Positions 44,618 to 55,214 of a DNA stretch of 64,000 nucleotides are shown here, in pieces. Under the pieces are notes generated by a model, which was not told the origin of the DNA, did no database searches, and saw only the letters and a program-made list of their open reading frames with translations. Position 1 is the first letter of the stretch. Every line of letters begins with the position of its first letter. Source of the DNA: Litorilituus sp. (GTDB lineage Bacteria > Pseudomonadota > Gammaproteobacteria > Enterobacterales > Alteromonadaceae); the NCBI GenBank assembly GCA_030754235.1, contig JASMAS010000015.1:1-64000 (forward strand), written 5' to 3'. A program made the position numbers and the translations under genes.

Positions 44618-46963
44618 ATGACTGAAGAATTATCTGCTGTAGTTGAAATCCCCGTTCTTGCCTTGCGCGATGTTGTTGTGTACCCACAAATGGTGATCCC
44701 TTTATTTGTGGGCCGTGAAAAGTCTATTCGCTGTTTAGATCTTGCGATGGAAAATGATAAACAAGTCTTTCTAGTGGCGCAAAAAGACGCTTCGGTAGAT
44801 GACCCTCAAGCAGATGATGTTTACCAAACAGGTACGGTAGCAACTATTTTACAAATGCTAAAACTACCTGATGGTACCGTAAAAGTCCTTGTTGAAGGTG
44901 GGCAAAGAGCACAAATAAATACATTTGTAGAAACACAAGAGTATTTTAGTGCTGAAGTTGAGTACCTAGCATCTGATGGTAGTGAAGAAGAAGACCATGA
45001 AATCTTAATCCGTTCTGCGATGTCGCAGTTTGAAGGTTATGTCAAGCTTAACAAAAAAATCCCACCTGAGGTGCTTACTTCCTTATCGGGCATTGATGAT
45101 CCACAACAGCTTGCCGATACCATGGCAGCACATATGCCATTAAAATTAGTGGATAAACAAAAAGTACTAGAAATTATCAATGTGACAAAGCGGTTGGAGC
45201 ACTTGATGGCTTTGATGGAAGGTGAAATAGATCTTCTGCAAGTTGAGAAAAAAATTCGCACTCGCGTTAAGAAGCAAATGGAAAAAAGTCAGCGAGAGTA
45301 CTATTTGAATGAGCAAATGAAAGCGATTCAAAAAGAGCTTAATGAGGGAGATGAAACACCTGATGAACTTGAGCAAATGGCCAAGAGCATAGAAGATGCG
45401 CAAATGCCACAAGAGGCAAAAGAGAAAACACTTGCTGAATTACAAAAATTGAAAATGATGTCACCTATGTCAGCAGAGGCAACGGTAGTAAGAAGCTATA
45501 TTGATTGCATGCTCAATGTACCGTGGAAAAAGCGTAGCAAACTCAAGCGTAATCTAGCGCTTGCACAAGAGGTATTAGACAAAGATCATTTTGGTTTAGA
45601 TAAAGTTAAAGAGCACATTTTAGAATATCTTGCGGTACAACAAAGAGTAAGTCAGTTAAAAGGGCCTATTTTATGTTTAGTGGGTCCGCCTGGTGTTGGT
45701 AAAACTTCATTAGGGCAATCTATTGCTAAGTCTACCGGTCGAAAATATGTTCGAATGGCCTTAGGTGGTGTTAGAGATGAAGCTGAAATACGAGGACACC
45801 GCAGAACTTACATAGGCTCATTACCAGGTAAGCTTATACAAAAAATGTCCAAAGTTGGTGTTAAGAACCCATTGTTTTTATTAGACGAGATTGACAAGAT
45901 GTCTTCTGATATGCGCGGTGATCCTGCTTCAGCCTTATTAGAAGTGTTAGATCCTGAACAAAATACCAGCTTCAATGATCACTACTTGGAAGTGGATTAT
46001 GACTTGTCTGATGTCATGTTTGTGGCGACCTCTAATAGCATGGATATACCTGGACCACTGTTAGATCGCATGGAAGTAATTCGTTTGTCGGGGTATACCG
46101 AAGATGAAAAACTAAATATTGCTCGTAATCATTTACTTGAAAAACAAATAAAGCGTAATGGTTTAAAAGACAAAGAAATTAAAATTGATGATAGCGCTAT
46201 CATCGGGATAATCCGTTATTATACTCGCGAAGCAGGGGTGAGAAGTTTAGAGCGTGAAATTTCTAAATTATGTCGAAAAGCCGTTAAATCAATATTGCTT
46301 GATAAGAAATTGAAGCAAGTTACCATCAATCAAGATAATCTAGATGAATACTTAGGTGTACAGCGTTTTGACTATGGTAAAGCCGATGATGAAAACCGTA
46401 TAGGCTTAGTTACAGGTCTTGCGTGGACACAGGTTGGTGGAGAACTGTTAACTATTGAAACGGCATCAGTGCCAGGCAAAGGTAAATTAAGCTATACCGG
46501 ATCACTAGGTGATGTCATGCAAGAGTCAATTCAGGCAGCGATGACTGTAGTACGTTCTCGCACTGAAAAATTACGCATTAATGATGATTTTTATGAAAAA
46601 CGAGACATTCATGTTCATGTACCTGAAGGAGCAACACCCAAAGATGGTCCAAGCGCTGGAATCGGTATGTGTACGGCGCTAGTTTCAAGCTTAACAGGTA
46701 ACCCAGTCAAAGCTGATGTGGCAATGACGGGAGAAATCACGTTGCGTGGTGAAGTATTAGCTATTGGGGGGTTAAAAGAAAAACTTTTAGCAGCGCACAG
46801 AGGTGGCATTAAAACAGTTGTGATTCCACACGAAAATGCACGTGATTTGAAAGAAATACCAGAAAATGTAAAAGCTGAATTATCAATTCACCCCGTTAAA
46901 TGGATAGATGAAGTACTGACTATTGCCCTAGAGAACCCCGTTGCGCAGTGGCAAACGGAATAA
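44618..46963 (+). CDS. lon: ATP-dependent protease Lon
   Basis: Lon degrades misfolded and short-lived regulatory proteins. The 781-residue LonA-type product has the N-terminal substrate domain, Walker A GPPGVGKT at 356-363, Walker [10 protein letters not shown] near 420, and the Ser-Lys catalytic dyad at Ser679 ([10 protein letters not shown]) and Lys722 ([10 protein letters not shown]), numbers that match the E. coli enzyme. Heat-shock control is indicated by the sigma-32 promoter. It lies between clpX and hupB. Confidence 0.99.
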   Translation: MTEELSAVVEIPVLALRDVVVYPQMVIPLFVGREKSIRCLDLAMENDKQVFLVAQKDASVDDPQADDVYQTGTVATILQMLKLPDGTVKVLVEGGQRAQINTFVETQEYFSAEVEYLASDGSEEEDHEILIRSAMSQFEGYVKLNKKIPPEVLTSLSGIDDPQQLADTMAAHMPLKLVDKQKVLEIINVTKRLEHLMALMEGEIDLLQVEKKIRTRVKKQMEKSQREYYLNEQMKAIQKELNEGDETPDELEQMAKSIEDAQMPQEAKEKTLAELQKLKMMSPMSAEATVVRSYIDCMLNVPWKKRSKLKRNLALAQEVLDKDHFGLDKVKEHILEYLAVQQRVSQLKGPILCLVGPPGVGKTSLGQSIAKSTGRKYVRMALGGVRDEAEIRGHRRTYIGSLPGKLIQKMSKVGVKNPLFLLDEIDKMSSDMRGDPASALLEVLDPEQNTSFNDHYLEVDYDLSDVMFVATSNSMDIPGPLLDRMEVIRLSGYTEDEKLNIARNHLLEKQIKRNGLKDKEIKIDDSAIIGIIRYYTREAGVRSLEREISKLCRKAVKSILLDKKLKQVTINQDNLDEYLGVQRFDYGKADDENRIGLVTGLAWTQVGGELLTIETASVPGKGKLSYTGSLGDVMQESIQAAMTVVRSRTEKLRINDDFYEKRDIHVHVPEGATPKDGPSAGIGMCTALVSSLTGNPVKADVAMTGEITLRGEVLAIGGLKEKLLAAHRGGIKTVVIPHENARDLKEIPENVKAELSIHPVKWIDEVLTIALENPVAQWQTE

Positions 46964-47317
46964 ATGGTCTGCGAAAATTTAACTGTTTTTTTGTCATAAA
47001 TCATACAAAAGCGAAGAAAATACCTAAAAAAGTAAAAAAAAATGAAAAAAAGTGGAATAAAGGCTTTTCAAACGCTGAAACTATGGTAAGTTAACTACGC
47101 TTATGTCGCTAGACCCCTTGTTCAGTAAGCCCAAGAGGTTTTATTTATAATAGGTCTAGCCGTAATAGTATTTTCTAAACTCGACGCTTGGTGTTCAAAA
47201 GAAACAAAATAACGAATCGTTGATTTTCGTTTCTATGGGACGAACTTTTGCAAACACTCATATAAAAAGAGACGCAAAGATAGCGTTGTAATAATAACAA
47301 TTTAAGGGGTATACACT
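46964..47317. other. lon-hupB intergenic region, no clear element
   Basis: This 354-nt gap is AT-rich with long A runs at 47030-47055 and no terminator, tRNA or frame that I can support. It must carry the hupB promoter, since hupB has an AAGGGG ribosome site at 47304 and no upstream partner, but no hexamers stand out. Confidence 0.5.
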
Positions 47318-47593
47318 GTGAATAAATCTCAACTTATCGAGAAAATTTCTGAAGGCGCTGACATTTCTAAAGCAGCTGCGGGTCGCGCATTAGATTCATT
47401 TATTGGCGCTGTAACTGAAGAATTACAAAATGGTGAGCAAGTTGCTCTAGTTGGTTTTGGTACTTTTTCTGTACGTGACCGTGCTGCTCGCACTGGCCGT
47501 AATCCACAAACCGGTGCTACTATTGAAATCGCCGCTGCTAAAATTCCATCTTTCAAAGCTGGTAAAGCATTAAAAGATAGCTGTAACGGCTAG
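47318..47593 (+). CDS. hupB: Histone-like DNA-binding protein HU-beta
   Basis: HU is an abundant nucleoid protein that bends DNA and has architectural roles. The 91-residue product has the HU fold: N-terminal helices ([20 protein letters not shown]) and the beta-arm segment around [21 protein letters not shown] near 46-66, with PQTG at the arm tip. The start is GTG 47318 with AAGGGG upstream. It sits in the lon-hupB-ppiD order that marks the beta subunit. A strong terminator follows. Confidence 0.97.
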   Translation: MNKSQLIEKISEGADISKAAAGRALDSFIGAVTEELQNGEQVALVGFGTFSVRDRAARTGRNPQTGATIEIAAAKIPSFKAGKALKDSCNG

Positions 47594-47630
47594 TATTTAT
47601 TAATTTGCTCTTGGCATGTAATATTTATCT

Positions 47631-47655
47631 AAAGACCACCATTAGGTGGTCTTTT
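47631..47655 (+). terminator. Terminator of hupB
   Basis: AAAGACCACC and GGTGGTCTTT form a perfect 10-bp stem around ATTA and end in T4. Confidence 0.85.
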
Positions 47656-47820
47656 GCTTTATAAACACAACAATTAATAATAAATGTACGATAAAGCAAT
47701 CTAGTACTTCAAGCGGCGGTTTGCTTCTGTTAAAATCGCGAGCAATAAAAAATTAATGGTCGTTATTATTTTTTGGTAACTGACTTAATAGGGTGTTTAC
47801 CTTAAAGAAAAGAGAAAAAA

Positions 47821-49737
47821 ATGTTAGAAGATATTCGAGAAAGTTCGCAAGGCTTAACCGCTAAAATTATTCTTGGTCTAATTATATTAACCTTTGCTGT
47901 CGCGGGTATTGGTAGCTATACCAATTCAGCTGATACATCTGTTGCCACAGTTGATGGTGAAAAAATTAGTCAACAAGCCTTCAATAAAGCTTATCAGGCT
48001 CAGCGTAACCGCATGGCGCAGCAGTTTGGTGACATGTTTGACACCCTATCAAATGATGCTAATTATATGGCGAACTTTCGTCAAAGCGTGTTAGATAACC
48101 TGATCAATGAGAAATTAATTGATCAGAGCGCACAACGCTTAGCGATACGAGTTTCTGATGAACGCTTAAAGAACACTATTCGTGAAATGCCAGAATTTCA
48201 AGTAGATGGTGCATTCGATAATAATCGCTACTTAGCCATTATTAACCAAGCGGGTTTTTATCAGTCTTCAGACTTTAGAGACTATTTACGCGTAGAAATG
48301 ACACGCCGCCAATTAAGCCAAGCCTTAGTCGCAACAGAATTTAACTTGCCTTACCAAGAGAAATTGCAACTTGCTTTACAAAACCAAACTCGCGATGTGC
48401 GCTTTGCCACTATTTCTGCTAAGCAGTTTGAAAAAAATGTTGAGGTAAGTGAAGAGGAAATTAAAACTTACTATCAAGCAAATCAAGTTCGTTTTGAAAA
48501 TAAAGAACAAGTTAAAGTTAACTATATCACTTTAAATGTGAACGATATTGCGAAAAAGATTGAAGTCAGTGAAGAAGACATTAGTACTTATTACCAAGAA
48601 AACATTGCTAGCTTCACTCAAGCTGAGCAACGACGAGTATCTCATATTTTAATTGAGTTTACTGAGGGTGATAGTGACAGTGAATTATCAGCTAAAACAC
48701 AAGCAGAAGCCGTTTTAGCGCGTATTGAACAAGGTGAAGACTTTGCCGCCTTAGCAAAAGCCTTATCAAACGATACGTTTAGTGGTGAAAATGGCGGTGA
48801 TTTAGAGTTTCTTGAAGCAGGTGTTATGGAGTCAAGCTTTGATGACGCAGCATTTGCATTGAAAAATGTTGGCGACACCACAGAGCTTGTTAAAACAAGT
48901 TTTGGTTACCACATAATTAAGTTAACAGAACTTAAGCCTGAAGTGATAGAAAACCTTGCTGATATCAAAGTAGAGTTAACAGCTAAAGTGAGTAATGAAA
49001 AAGCACAAGATGTTTTTTATGAAAAAACACAAAAACTCGCTGAAGTTAGTTTTGAATTTCCTGACAGTTTAGATGATGCCGCAAGCGAAGTTAATGCGAG
49101 TGTTACTACTTCTACTTGGTTATCTCGTACGGGTAATTCAGCACCTTTTGATAATGCAAAAGTTATTGATGCTGCGTTTTCAGATATTGTTTTACAAGAT
49201 AATATGAACTCAGATGTTATAGAAGTAGGTGATGATGTTGCTTTAGTCTTGCGTTTAGATACATATCAAGAAGCGAAAGTTAAACCTCTAGATGAAGTTA
49301 AAGCACAAATTAAGCATATTTTAGTTGCACAAAAAGCGACACAAAAAGCACAAGATACGGTTGATGAGTTGTTAGCCCAGTTTACAGCCGGTAATGATAT
49401 TGAAGCACAGTTAGCTGAGCTAAGTGCAAGTTTTACAACTAAAGCTGCACTAGCACGTTATAGTGGTGATTTAGATCAGAGTATAAGCCGTGAAGCGTTT
49501 GTACTGCCACACCCTAAAGCCGGTGTTGTTTCGGCATCGACAGTTGCATTAAGTAATGGTGATTTAGCTTTGGTTGAAGTACAAGCTGTACAAGTCAGTG
49601 ATAAACCAGCTAATCCACAGCTTGCTCAACAACAAACGTCACAATTGGCGCAGTCAGCTTATCAAAGTTATATTGATTCATTAAAAGTAGGCGCAAAGAT
49701 TACTCGTCAAACAGTAGCAGAGCCAACAAGCTATTAA
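47821..49737 (+). CDS. ppiD: Periplasmic folding chaperone/isomerase PpiD
   Basis: PpiD is an inner-membrane anchored SurA-like chaperone that binds proteins leaving the Sec translocon. The 638-residue product has one TM helix at about 13-33, a SurA-like N-terminal domain, and a parvulin domain at about 265-360 (RRVSHILIEF, then GGDLEFLEAGVMESSFDDAAFAL split). Its C-terminal part is predicted to be periplasmic and helical. It is the last gene of the tig-to-ppiD run and ends at a strong terminator facing the sap operon. Confidence 0.97.
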   Translation: MLEDIRESSQGLTAKIILGLIILTFAVAGIGSYTNSADTSVATVDGEKISQQAFNKAYQAQRNRMAQQFGDMFDTLSNDANYMANFRQSVLDNLINEKLIDQSAQRLAIRVSDERLKNTIREMPEFQVDGAFDNNRYLAIINQAGFYQSSDFRDYLRVEMTRRQLSQALVATEFNLPYQEKLQLALQNQTRDVRFATISAKQFEKNVEVSEEEIKTYYQANQVRFENKEQVKVNYITLNVNDIAKKIEVSEEDISTYYQENIASFTQAEQRRVSHILIEFTEGDSDSELSAKTQAEAVLARIEQGEDFAALAKALSNDTFSGENGGDLEFLEAGVMESSFDDAAFALKNVGDTTELVKTSFGYHIIKLTELKPEVIENLADIKVELTAKVSNEKAQDVFYEKTQKLAEVSFEFPDSLDDAASEVNASVTTSTWLSRTGNSAPFDNAKVIDAAFSDIVLQDNMNSDVIEVGDDVALVLRLDTYQEAKVKPLDEVKAQIKHILVAQKATQKAQDTVDELLAQFTAGNDIEAQLAELSASFTTKAALARYSGDLDQSISREAFVLPHPKAGVVSASTVALSNGDLALVEVQAVQVSDKPANPQLAQQQTSQLAQSAYQSYIDSLKVGAKITRQTVAEPTSY

Positions 49738-49739
49738 TA

Positions 49740-49766
49740 ACAAATAACAAATAACAAATAACAAAA
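49740..49766 (+). repeat. Tandem TAACAAA heptamers after ppiD
   Basis: Between the ppiD stop and its terminator the unit CAAATAA repeats about three and a half times (49741-49763). It is non-coding and short, so any change in copy number would be neutral for the protein. Confidence 0.6.
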
Positions 49767-49802
49767 AGCGAGTAGCAGGGTATCTGCTACTCGCTTTTTT
49801 TT
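49763..49802. terminator. Strong terminator between ppiD and sapF
   Basis: A perfect 16-bp stem (AAAAAGCGAGTAGCAG with CTGCTACTCGCTTTTT) around GGTAT, flanked by A and T runs, serves the ppiD transcript and may also act on the sap transcript. Confidence 0.88.
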
Positions 49803-49843
49803 CATCATATTAAGTGTTATACCACTAATTAATGTACTTGATA

Positions 49844-50632
49844 TTATGACCTTTTATTTCGTAATTGAAAGTTCTGGTTCATCATTAATCTTTGGGTAAC
49901 CTTGTGCTTTGGCTTAGCCATGACATCTAGCGTTTTACCTTCTTCAACGATTTTGCCTTGGGATAACACCATAATATCATCACTAAAATGACGTATAATT
50001 CCCATGTTGTGAGAAATTAAAATGTAGGCTAAGCCCATTTGTTGTTGAAGATCGAGTAATAAGTTGATTATTTGTGAACGTAAGGAAGGATCTAAAGAGG
50101 CTAGTGCTTCATCAAGAATAATTACCTGTGGCTGAAGGATTATCGCACGGGCAAGGGATATGCGCTGCTTTTGGCCACCAGAAAACATATGAGGGTAGAA
50201 ATTCATATGATCGCCAAGTAAGCCGACTTTTTGTAATGTTTGCCTGATAAGCTCAGTACGTTTTTTCTCTTCAAAGGGGGTGTTGAGTTTTAGTGGCTCA
50301 TCTAATAATTGTTGAATAGTTAAGCTTGGATTTAAGGTAGTGCCTGAGTCTTGAAAAATCATACGTATGTGTTGGCATCTATGTCGATAACTGCCTGTTT
50401 TTAATGCGTTACCATTAAGGTAAATTTTACCGCTAGTTGCAGGCTCTGCGCCGACCAATATTTTAGCTAAGCTGGATTTCCCAGAGCCCGTTTTACCAAT
50501 AACAGCTAGGGTTTTATGTGCTTTTACAGAAAAAGATATGGAATCAAGTACGGTAGTTTGTTTTTTGTTAAAGCCAAATACTTTACGATGGTATGACTTC
50601 GTTAAGGCTTCAACTCTAAGTAAATCTGCCAT
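49844..50632 (-). CDS. sapF: Peptide ABC transporter ATP-binding protein SapF
   Basis: SapF is one of two ATPases of the Sap importer, linked in enteric bacteria to resistance to cationic peptides and to putrescine or K+ traffic. The 262-residue product has Walker A GKTGSGKS at 46-53, signature FSGGQKQRISLARA near 147 and Walker B VIILDEALASLDPS near 165. It lies 1 nt from sapD and is the last gene of the sap operon. Confidence 0.94.
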   Translation of the reverse strand: MADLLRVEALTKSYHRKVFGFNKKQTTVLDSISFSVKAHKTLAVIGKTGSGKSSLAKILVGAEPATSGKIYLNGNALKTGSYRHRCQHIRMIFQDSGTTLNPSLTIQQLLDEPLKLNTPFEEKKRTELIRQTLQKVGLLGDHMNFYPHMFSGGQKQRISLARAIILQPQVIILDEALASLDPSLRSQIINLLLDLQQQMGLAYILISHNMGIIRHFSDDIMVLSQGKIVEEGKTLDVMAKPKHKVTQRLMMNQNFQLRNKRS

Positions 50633-50633
50633 G

Positions 50634-51632
50634 CTAACCTCTATTAGGCATAGTTAAGAAAGGAAAATGGCAACTGACTTTATGGCCGTGGAAGCTGCTA
50701 ACAGAGGGTGCTCTTACACAATCCTGCTGTGCTCGTGGACACCTTGGACCTAATCTACAGCCAATTGGAAGGTGTTGTAAAATAGGGATACTGCCAGGTA
50801 AAGTCATCAGTCTTGATTTAGCAGGTAAATGTAAATTTGCCATAGGACTACTATCAACTAAGGCTTGAGTATAAGGGTGCATCGCTTTTTTAAATATCTG
50901 CTCAGTAGTACCCGCTTCAACAAATTGACCGCTATACATAACGGTAATGGTATGTGTCCAGTGAGTGATGTTTTCCAAATCATGACTAATCAATAAAATG
51001 GCCATATTTTTTAACTGGTTTAAGCTAGCCAATAAGCGAAAAACTTGCCCTTGATTGGTGTTTTCCATCGCCGCGGTAGGTTCATCTGCGATGAGTAAAA
51101 TAGGTTTTCTTGCTAAGGCAATCGCAATCATGACCCGTTGGCATACAGCCTCTGTAAGTTGATGTGGATAGCTCTTAAGGCAAGCGGTATGCTTTTTAAT
51201 ACCCACTTTATGTAATAACTTTATCGCTTCGGCTTCACGTTGCTGCTGTTTTTGCCAGAAAAACCCTGTTAAACGACTAATTTCTATGGCTTCAGATAAT
51301 TGCTCACCAATAGAGGTCGTTGGGTCTAAACAAGCCATTGGCTCTTGAAAAATCATGGCAATATCGCGTGATAATATTTCTTTGCGCTCATCAATGGATA
51401 AGCGTAATAAATCAATACCTCGCCAATGAAAGCGGTCAGCGTGTACATGCCATTTATCGTCTAAAACACCGACAATAGCTTGGGCTAGTAACGACTTACC
51501 TGAACCTGATTCACCAACAACACCACGTACTTCGCCTTCTTTCATCGACAGGCTTACTTTATCAACAGCGAGAATATTTTGATCACCGGTGATAAGTTCA
51601 ATGGATAAGTTTCTAATATCAAGTAAGTTCAT
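50634..51632 (-). CDS. sapD: Peptide ABC transporter ATP-binding protein SapD
   Basis: SapD is the second ATPase of the Sap importer. The 332-residue product has Walker A GESGSGKS at 40-47, Walker B LLIADEPTAAMENT near 179 and the oligopeptide-type C-terminal cysteine-bearing region (CRLGPRCPRAQQDC). Its ABC signature is degenerate (HQLTEAVCQRVMIAIALA in place of LSGGQ), as in enteric SapD, so ATPase work may fall mainly to SapF. It overlaps the end of sapC by one nt. Confidence 0.94.
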   Translation of the reverse strand: MNLLDIRNLSIELITGDQNILAVDKVSLSMKEGEVRGVVGESGSGKSLLAQAIVGVLDDKWHVHADRFHWRGIDLLRLSIDERKEILSRDIAMIFQEPMACLDPTTSIGEQLSEAIEISRLTGFFWQKQQQREAEAIKLLHKVGIKKHTACLKSYPHQLTEAVCQRVMIAIALARKPILLIADEPTAAMENTNQGQVFRLLASLNQLKNMAILLISHDLENITHWTHTITVMYSGQFVEAGTTEQIFKKAMHPYTQALVDSSPMANLHLPAKSRLMTLPGSIPILQHLPIGCRLGPRCPRAQQDCVRAPSVSSFHGHKVSCHFPFLTMPNRG

Positions 51633-52525
51633 TATCCCTCCTTACGCAGCTTAAGTGCATGGCGAATACCTTCACCAACAAGGTTGGTTGAAACAACAGA
51701 AAATAATATTGCCAAACCTGGTAAGTATACAGTCCAAGGGGCAATGTAAAATAAGTCTAAGCCGTTAGCTAAAGTAGCTCCCCATTCTGGCATTGGAATT
51801 TGAGCGCCAAGACCTAGAAAGCCTAAAGTAGCAATATCTAATATTGCAGCAGATTGTGCCATGGTCGCTTGGCTCATTATTCTATCGACAATATTAGGAA
51901 AGATTGAATAATACAAAATTCTAACAGGGCTTGCGCCATCGAGTCTAGAAGCGAGCACATAGTCCTTTCTAAATTCCTCTTTAACAGCATAACGTGTGAT
52001 ATGAACAAATTGTGGTATTAATACCATCACAACAGCCCACACTGTATTACTTATACCTGGCCCTAAAATAGCAACGATAATAATAGCCAGTAGTAGTGAG
52101 GGGATGGATAGAATGACATCAAGAAAATGGTTAAGAAAACTAGACTTCATGCCAGTGGTTAAGGCAGATAACGAACCGATTATCACCCCCACCACTGACG
52201 ATATAATAACCACAACAAAGCTCAAACCAAAGGTCAGTGAGGTACCGTACATCAATCTTGAGAGCATATCTCGGCCTAACTCATCAGTACCTAATAGATA
52301 ACTTACATTACCGTCACTATGCCATGCAGGTGGTAGTAATAGCATGTCAAGTTGACCTTCTATAGGAGAGTATGGCGCCAACAAAGGACTAAAAATAGAG
52401 AGAATAATTAAAAAAATAAAACAGCTAAACCCAGCCATAGCAACTGGCGTTTTACGAAAAATAAGCCATAGCTGCATAAACGGTGACGGAAAAACTTCCT
52501 CTAAATATATTTTATTACGTGCCAT
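51632..52525 (-). CDS. sapC: Peptide ABC transporter permease SapC
   Basis: SapC is one of the two membrane permeases. The 297-residue product has a cytoplasmic N-terminus, about six TM helices, a DppC/OppC-like segment GTDELGRDMLSRLMYGTSL near 85 and the EAA loop that contacts the ATPases (ASRLDGASPVRILYYSIFPN near 195). It overlaps sapB by 11 nt and sapD by 1 nt, showing tight operon structure. Confidence 0.94.
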   Translation of the reverse strand: MARNKIYLEEVFPSPFMQLWLIFRKTPVAMAGFSCFIFLIILSIFSPLLAPYSPIEGQLDMLLLPPAWHSDGNVSYLLGTDELGRDMLSRLMYGTSLTFGLSFVVVIISSVVGVIIGSLSALTTGMKSSFLNHFLDVILSIPSLLLAIIIVAILGPGISNTVWAVVMVLIPQFVHITRYAVKEEFRKDYVLASRLDGASPVRILYYSIFPNIVDRIMSQATMAQSAAILDIATLGFLGLGAQIPMPEWGATLANGLDLFYIAPWTVYLPGLAILFSVVSTNLVGEGIRHALKLRKEG

Positions 52526-53543
52526 ATTTTTTATCCCTTGCCAGCGGGTTTAGCGCTGCATAAATAAAATCGGTGAGAATATGAACGACAAAAATAAAGC
52601 ATGAAAGTACCAATAAACCATTTTGTATAGCAGTGTAATCTCGTTGAGCAATACTGACAATAAGCCAACGCCCAATACCTGGCCAGCTAAAGATAACTTC
52701 CGTCACCATTGCAATGGTTACAAGGCTAGCAAACTGCAATCCTACATGGCGAATAATTTTAATTAAGGCATTACGGATAGCATGCCGAAATATAATTTGT
52801 TTAAAGCTTAAGCCTTTAGCACTTGCAGCTCTAATATAGCTTGTTTGAAGTACTTCAATCATCGATGTACGCGATAAACGAATAAAAATAGTTGTTGGTG
52901 CTATGGCAATTACAAAGGCGGGTAAGACAATATGCGCTGTTGCATCACGAAATGCCTGCCATTTATAAGGGCTATCGCTGAGTAAAATATCAATAAACTG
53001 AATACCGGTAACTAGCTCAATTTCAAACAATAAACTGATTTGTCCTGCAGAGGGGAACCAGCCTAAATTAATAGAAAAAATTAATATTGCCAATAAACCT
53101 AGCCAAAAAACGGGAATTGAATAACCTATCATTGACACGGATAAAATAATGTTATCGGAGAGTTTGTTATGTCTTATGGCGGCAATAAAGCCTAAAGGAA
53201 TACCTATAAACATGGCGATAAATAATGCGACTAAGCTCAGTTCAATAGTTGCAGGCAATAAATTCATTATTTCATGACTAATGACTGATTGACTTGCCAT
53301 TGAAAGCCCTAAGTCACCTGAAATAATATGCTTTAAATAAATAATGTATTGCCAAATAATATTGCTGTCAGTGTGATAGCGAGCCTTTAATTCTATCAAC
53401 TGCGCAGGGGTGACATTAATAGCGCCAGATAAGTTAATAACAGCATCGCCTGGAAATAAAAAGCTTAAACTAAAAGAAAGCATCGTTAGTAATAACATAG
53501 TGAAAACAAATAAACTAAGACGGCGAAGTGTAAAAATAAGCAT
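52515..53543 (-). CDS. sapB: Peptide ABC transporter permease SapB
   Basis: SapB is the other permease. The 342-residue product has an N-terminal TM helix, a DppB/OppB-like domain with about six helices and the EAA motif YIRAASAKGLSFKQIIFRHA near 240. It is slightly longer than the E. coli protein (321). It lies 1 nt after sapA and overlaps sapC. Confidence 0.94.
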   Translation of the reverse strand: MLIFTLRRLSLFVFTMLLLTMLSFSLSFLFPGDAVINLSGAINVTPAQLIELKARYHTDSNIIWQYIIYLKHIISGDLGLSMASQSVISHEIMNLLPATIELSLVALFIAMFIGIPLGFIAAIRHNKLSDNIILSVSMIGYSIPVFWLGLLAILIFSINLGWFPSAGQISLLFEIELVTGIQFIDILLSDSPYKWQAFRDATAHIVLPAFVIAIAPTTIFIRLSRTSMIEVLQTSYIRAASAKGLSFKQIIFRHAIRNALIKIIRHVGLQFASLVTIAMVTEVIFSWPGIGRWLIVSIAQRDYTAIQNGLLVLSCFIFVVHILTDFIYAALNPLARDKKYGT

Positions 53544-55214
53544 TTAGTTTACCTTTTTTGTCTTAGTTTTGTTTTGTACAGTTTCATCTTTTACTGCTAT
53601 TGTCAGTGGACTTTTCTTCACTTGGTAAAAACTTATGCCACCAAAGGGACCCATGGTTTTACCAACAATATTATTTCCACGGGCTTGGTATCTCTTAGAG
53701 TGTGCAATAGGAATTAAAGGCAACTCTTTATTCAGAATGGCGTTAGCCTGAGTGTAAAGCTGTTTTCTTTGCTCAATATTATTCGTTTCTAGCGCTTTAT
53801 GAATAATATCATCATAATCTTGATTGCACCAAAAAGTTCTGTTGCTTCCAATATGACTGGCGGCACAACTGAGCATTGGTGTAAAAAAATTATCAGGATC
53901 AGGATGATCTGCTGACCAACCTAATAAAAATGATTGGTGCTCTCCCTGTGCTAAACGATGCAAAAAGGTATTCCACTCGTAACTGACAATATCCACATTG
54001 ATGTTGATCTTTTTTAAATCCGCTTGAATAAGTTTTGCCATGGTGATGGCATTAGGGTTGTATGGCCTTTGTACCGGCATTGCCCATAAGTCCATAGTAA
54101 AACCATCAGGGTAGCCGGCTTGGGCAAGTAACGTTTTAGCCTTATCCAAATTAAACGCTTGCTCTTTTGATGTTTTATCGTATGCCCATGAAGTTTCAGG
54201 TAAAATTGATTTTGCTAACTCGGCTTGCCCTTGGTAAACAGTATCAAGTAACACTTGTTTATTGATAGCAAAAGCCATTGCTTGGCGAACCAAAATATTA
54301 TTAAAAGGAGCCTGAGTCGTATTAAAACCAAAATAACCAACATTTAATGCAGTAACCGACTCAAGGGTTAAATCACTGCGTTGAGTAATTTTATTATGGG
54401 CAATAGGATAACTACTAATATCACACTCTTTTGCTAATAGCTTGGTTAATCTACCGGTATTACTCGATGTAATATCAAACACTAATTGCTCTATTTTCGC
54501 GGATCCTTGCCAATACGCTTTATGGTGATAAAAACGAATCAACGACCCTACGCGATATTCTTTTAATTTAAATGGTCCAGTGCCAATAGGGTGTATATCA
54601 ATGTTCTGTTTTTGTTGATTCTTGTTTAGTTTTTCTGCATATTGCGCCGATAATATCACCGCGAAGTCTGTTGCTAAATTAGCTAAAAAATTGTTGTCGG
54701 CACGAGTCAGGTGAAAGCGAATAGTGTAATCGTTAATTTTTTCAATTTTTTTAATTAAGCTATCAAATTCAATGTTTTGAAAGAAAGGGTAATGACCACC
54801 TGACGTTAAATGAAAAGGGTGTTCGTGATCAATAATACGATTAAAACTAAAAAGCACATCATCAGCATTGAAGTGTCTGGTTGGGGTAAAATAATCTGTT
54901 TGATGAAAACTAACGTTTTTGCGTAGATAGAAGGTTACTTTTTTACCATCACGTGTAACATGCCAGGACTTCGCCAAAGCCGGCACTAAATTATTCTCAT
55001 CGCCTTGATAAGCAATTAGTTTATTATAAAGTTGTTTAGAGGTCGCATCAATAGTGGTACCAGAGGTGACTAATTGCGGGTTAAAGGTGTCAGGAGAACC
55101 TTCAGAGCAATAAATTACACTGCGCTGATTTAATGATAGCCTGCTATTATCATCACAGGCTGTTAGCAAAGCTATTAATAAAATAGCGCTAATAAAAGAG
55201 TTAAGACAATTCAT
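53544..55214 (-). CDS. sapA: Peptide-binding lipoprotein SapA
   Basis: SapA is the periplasmic substrate-binding protein. The 556-residue product has a lipoprotein signal ending LLTAC (Cys19), so unlike enteric SapA it is probably tethered to a membrane. The family-5 solute-binding fold includes WHVTRDGKKVTFYLRKNVSF near 75 and FSFNRIIDHEHPF near 105. It overlaps the 3' end of pspF by 14 nt, so the sap genes follow pspF in one transcript. Which substrate it binds is not evident. Confidence 0.93.
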   Translation of the reverse strand: MNCLNSFISAILLIALLTACDDNSRLSLNQRSVIYCSEGSPDTFNPQLVTSGTTIDATSKQLYNKLIAYQGDENNLVPALAKSWHVTRDGKKVTFYLRKNVSFHQTDYFTPTRHFNADDVLFSFNRIIDHEHPFHLTSGGHYPFFQNIEFDSLIKKIEKINDYTIRFHLTRADNNFLANLATDFAVILSAQYAEKLNKNQQKQNIDIHPIGTGPFKLKEYRVGSLIRFYHHKAYWQGSAKIEQLVFDITSSNTGRLTKLLAKECDISSYPIAHNKITQRSDLTLESVTALNVGYFGFNTTQAPFNNILVRQAMAFAINKQVLLDTVYQGQAELAKSILPETSWAYDKTSKEQAFNLDKAKTLLAQAGYPDGFTMDLWAMPVQRPYNPNAITMAKLIQADLKKININVDIVSYEWNTFLHRLAQGEHQSFLLGWSADHPDPDNFFTPMLSCAASHIGSNRTFWCNQDYDDIIHKALETNNIEQRKQLYTQANAILNKELPLIPIAHSKRYQARGNNIVGKTMGPFGGISFYQVKKSPLTIAVKDETVQNKTKTKKVN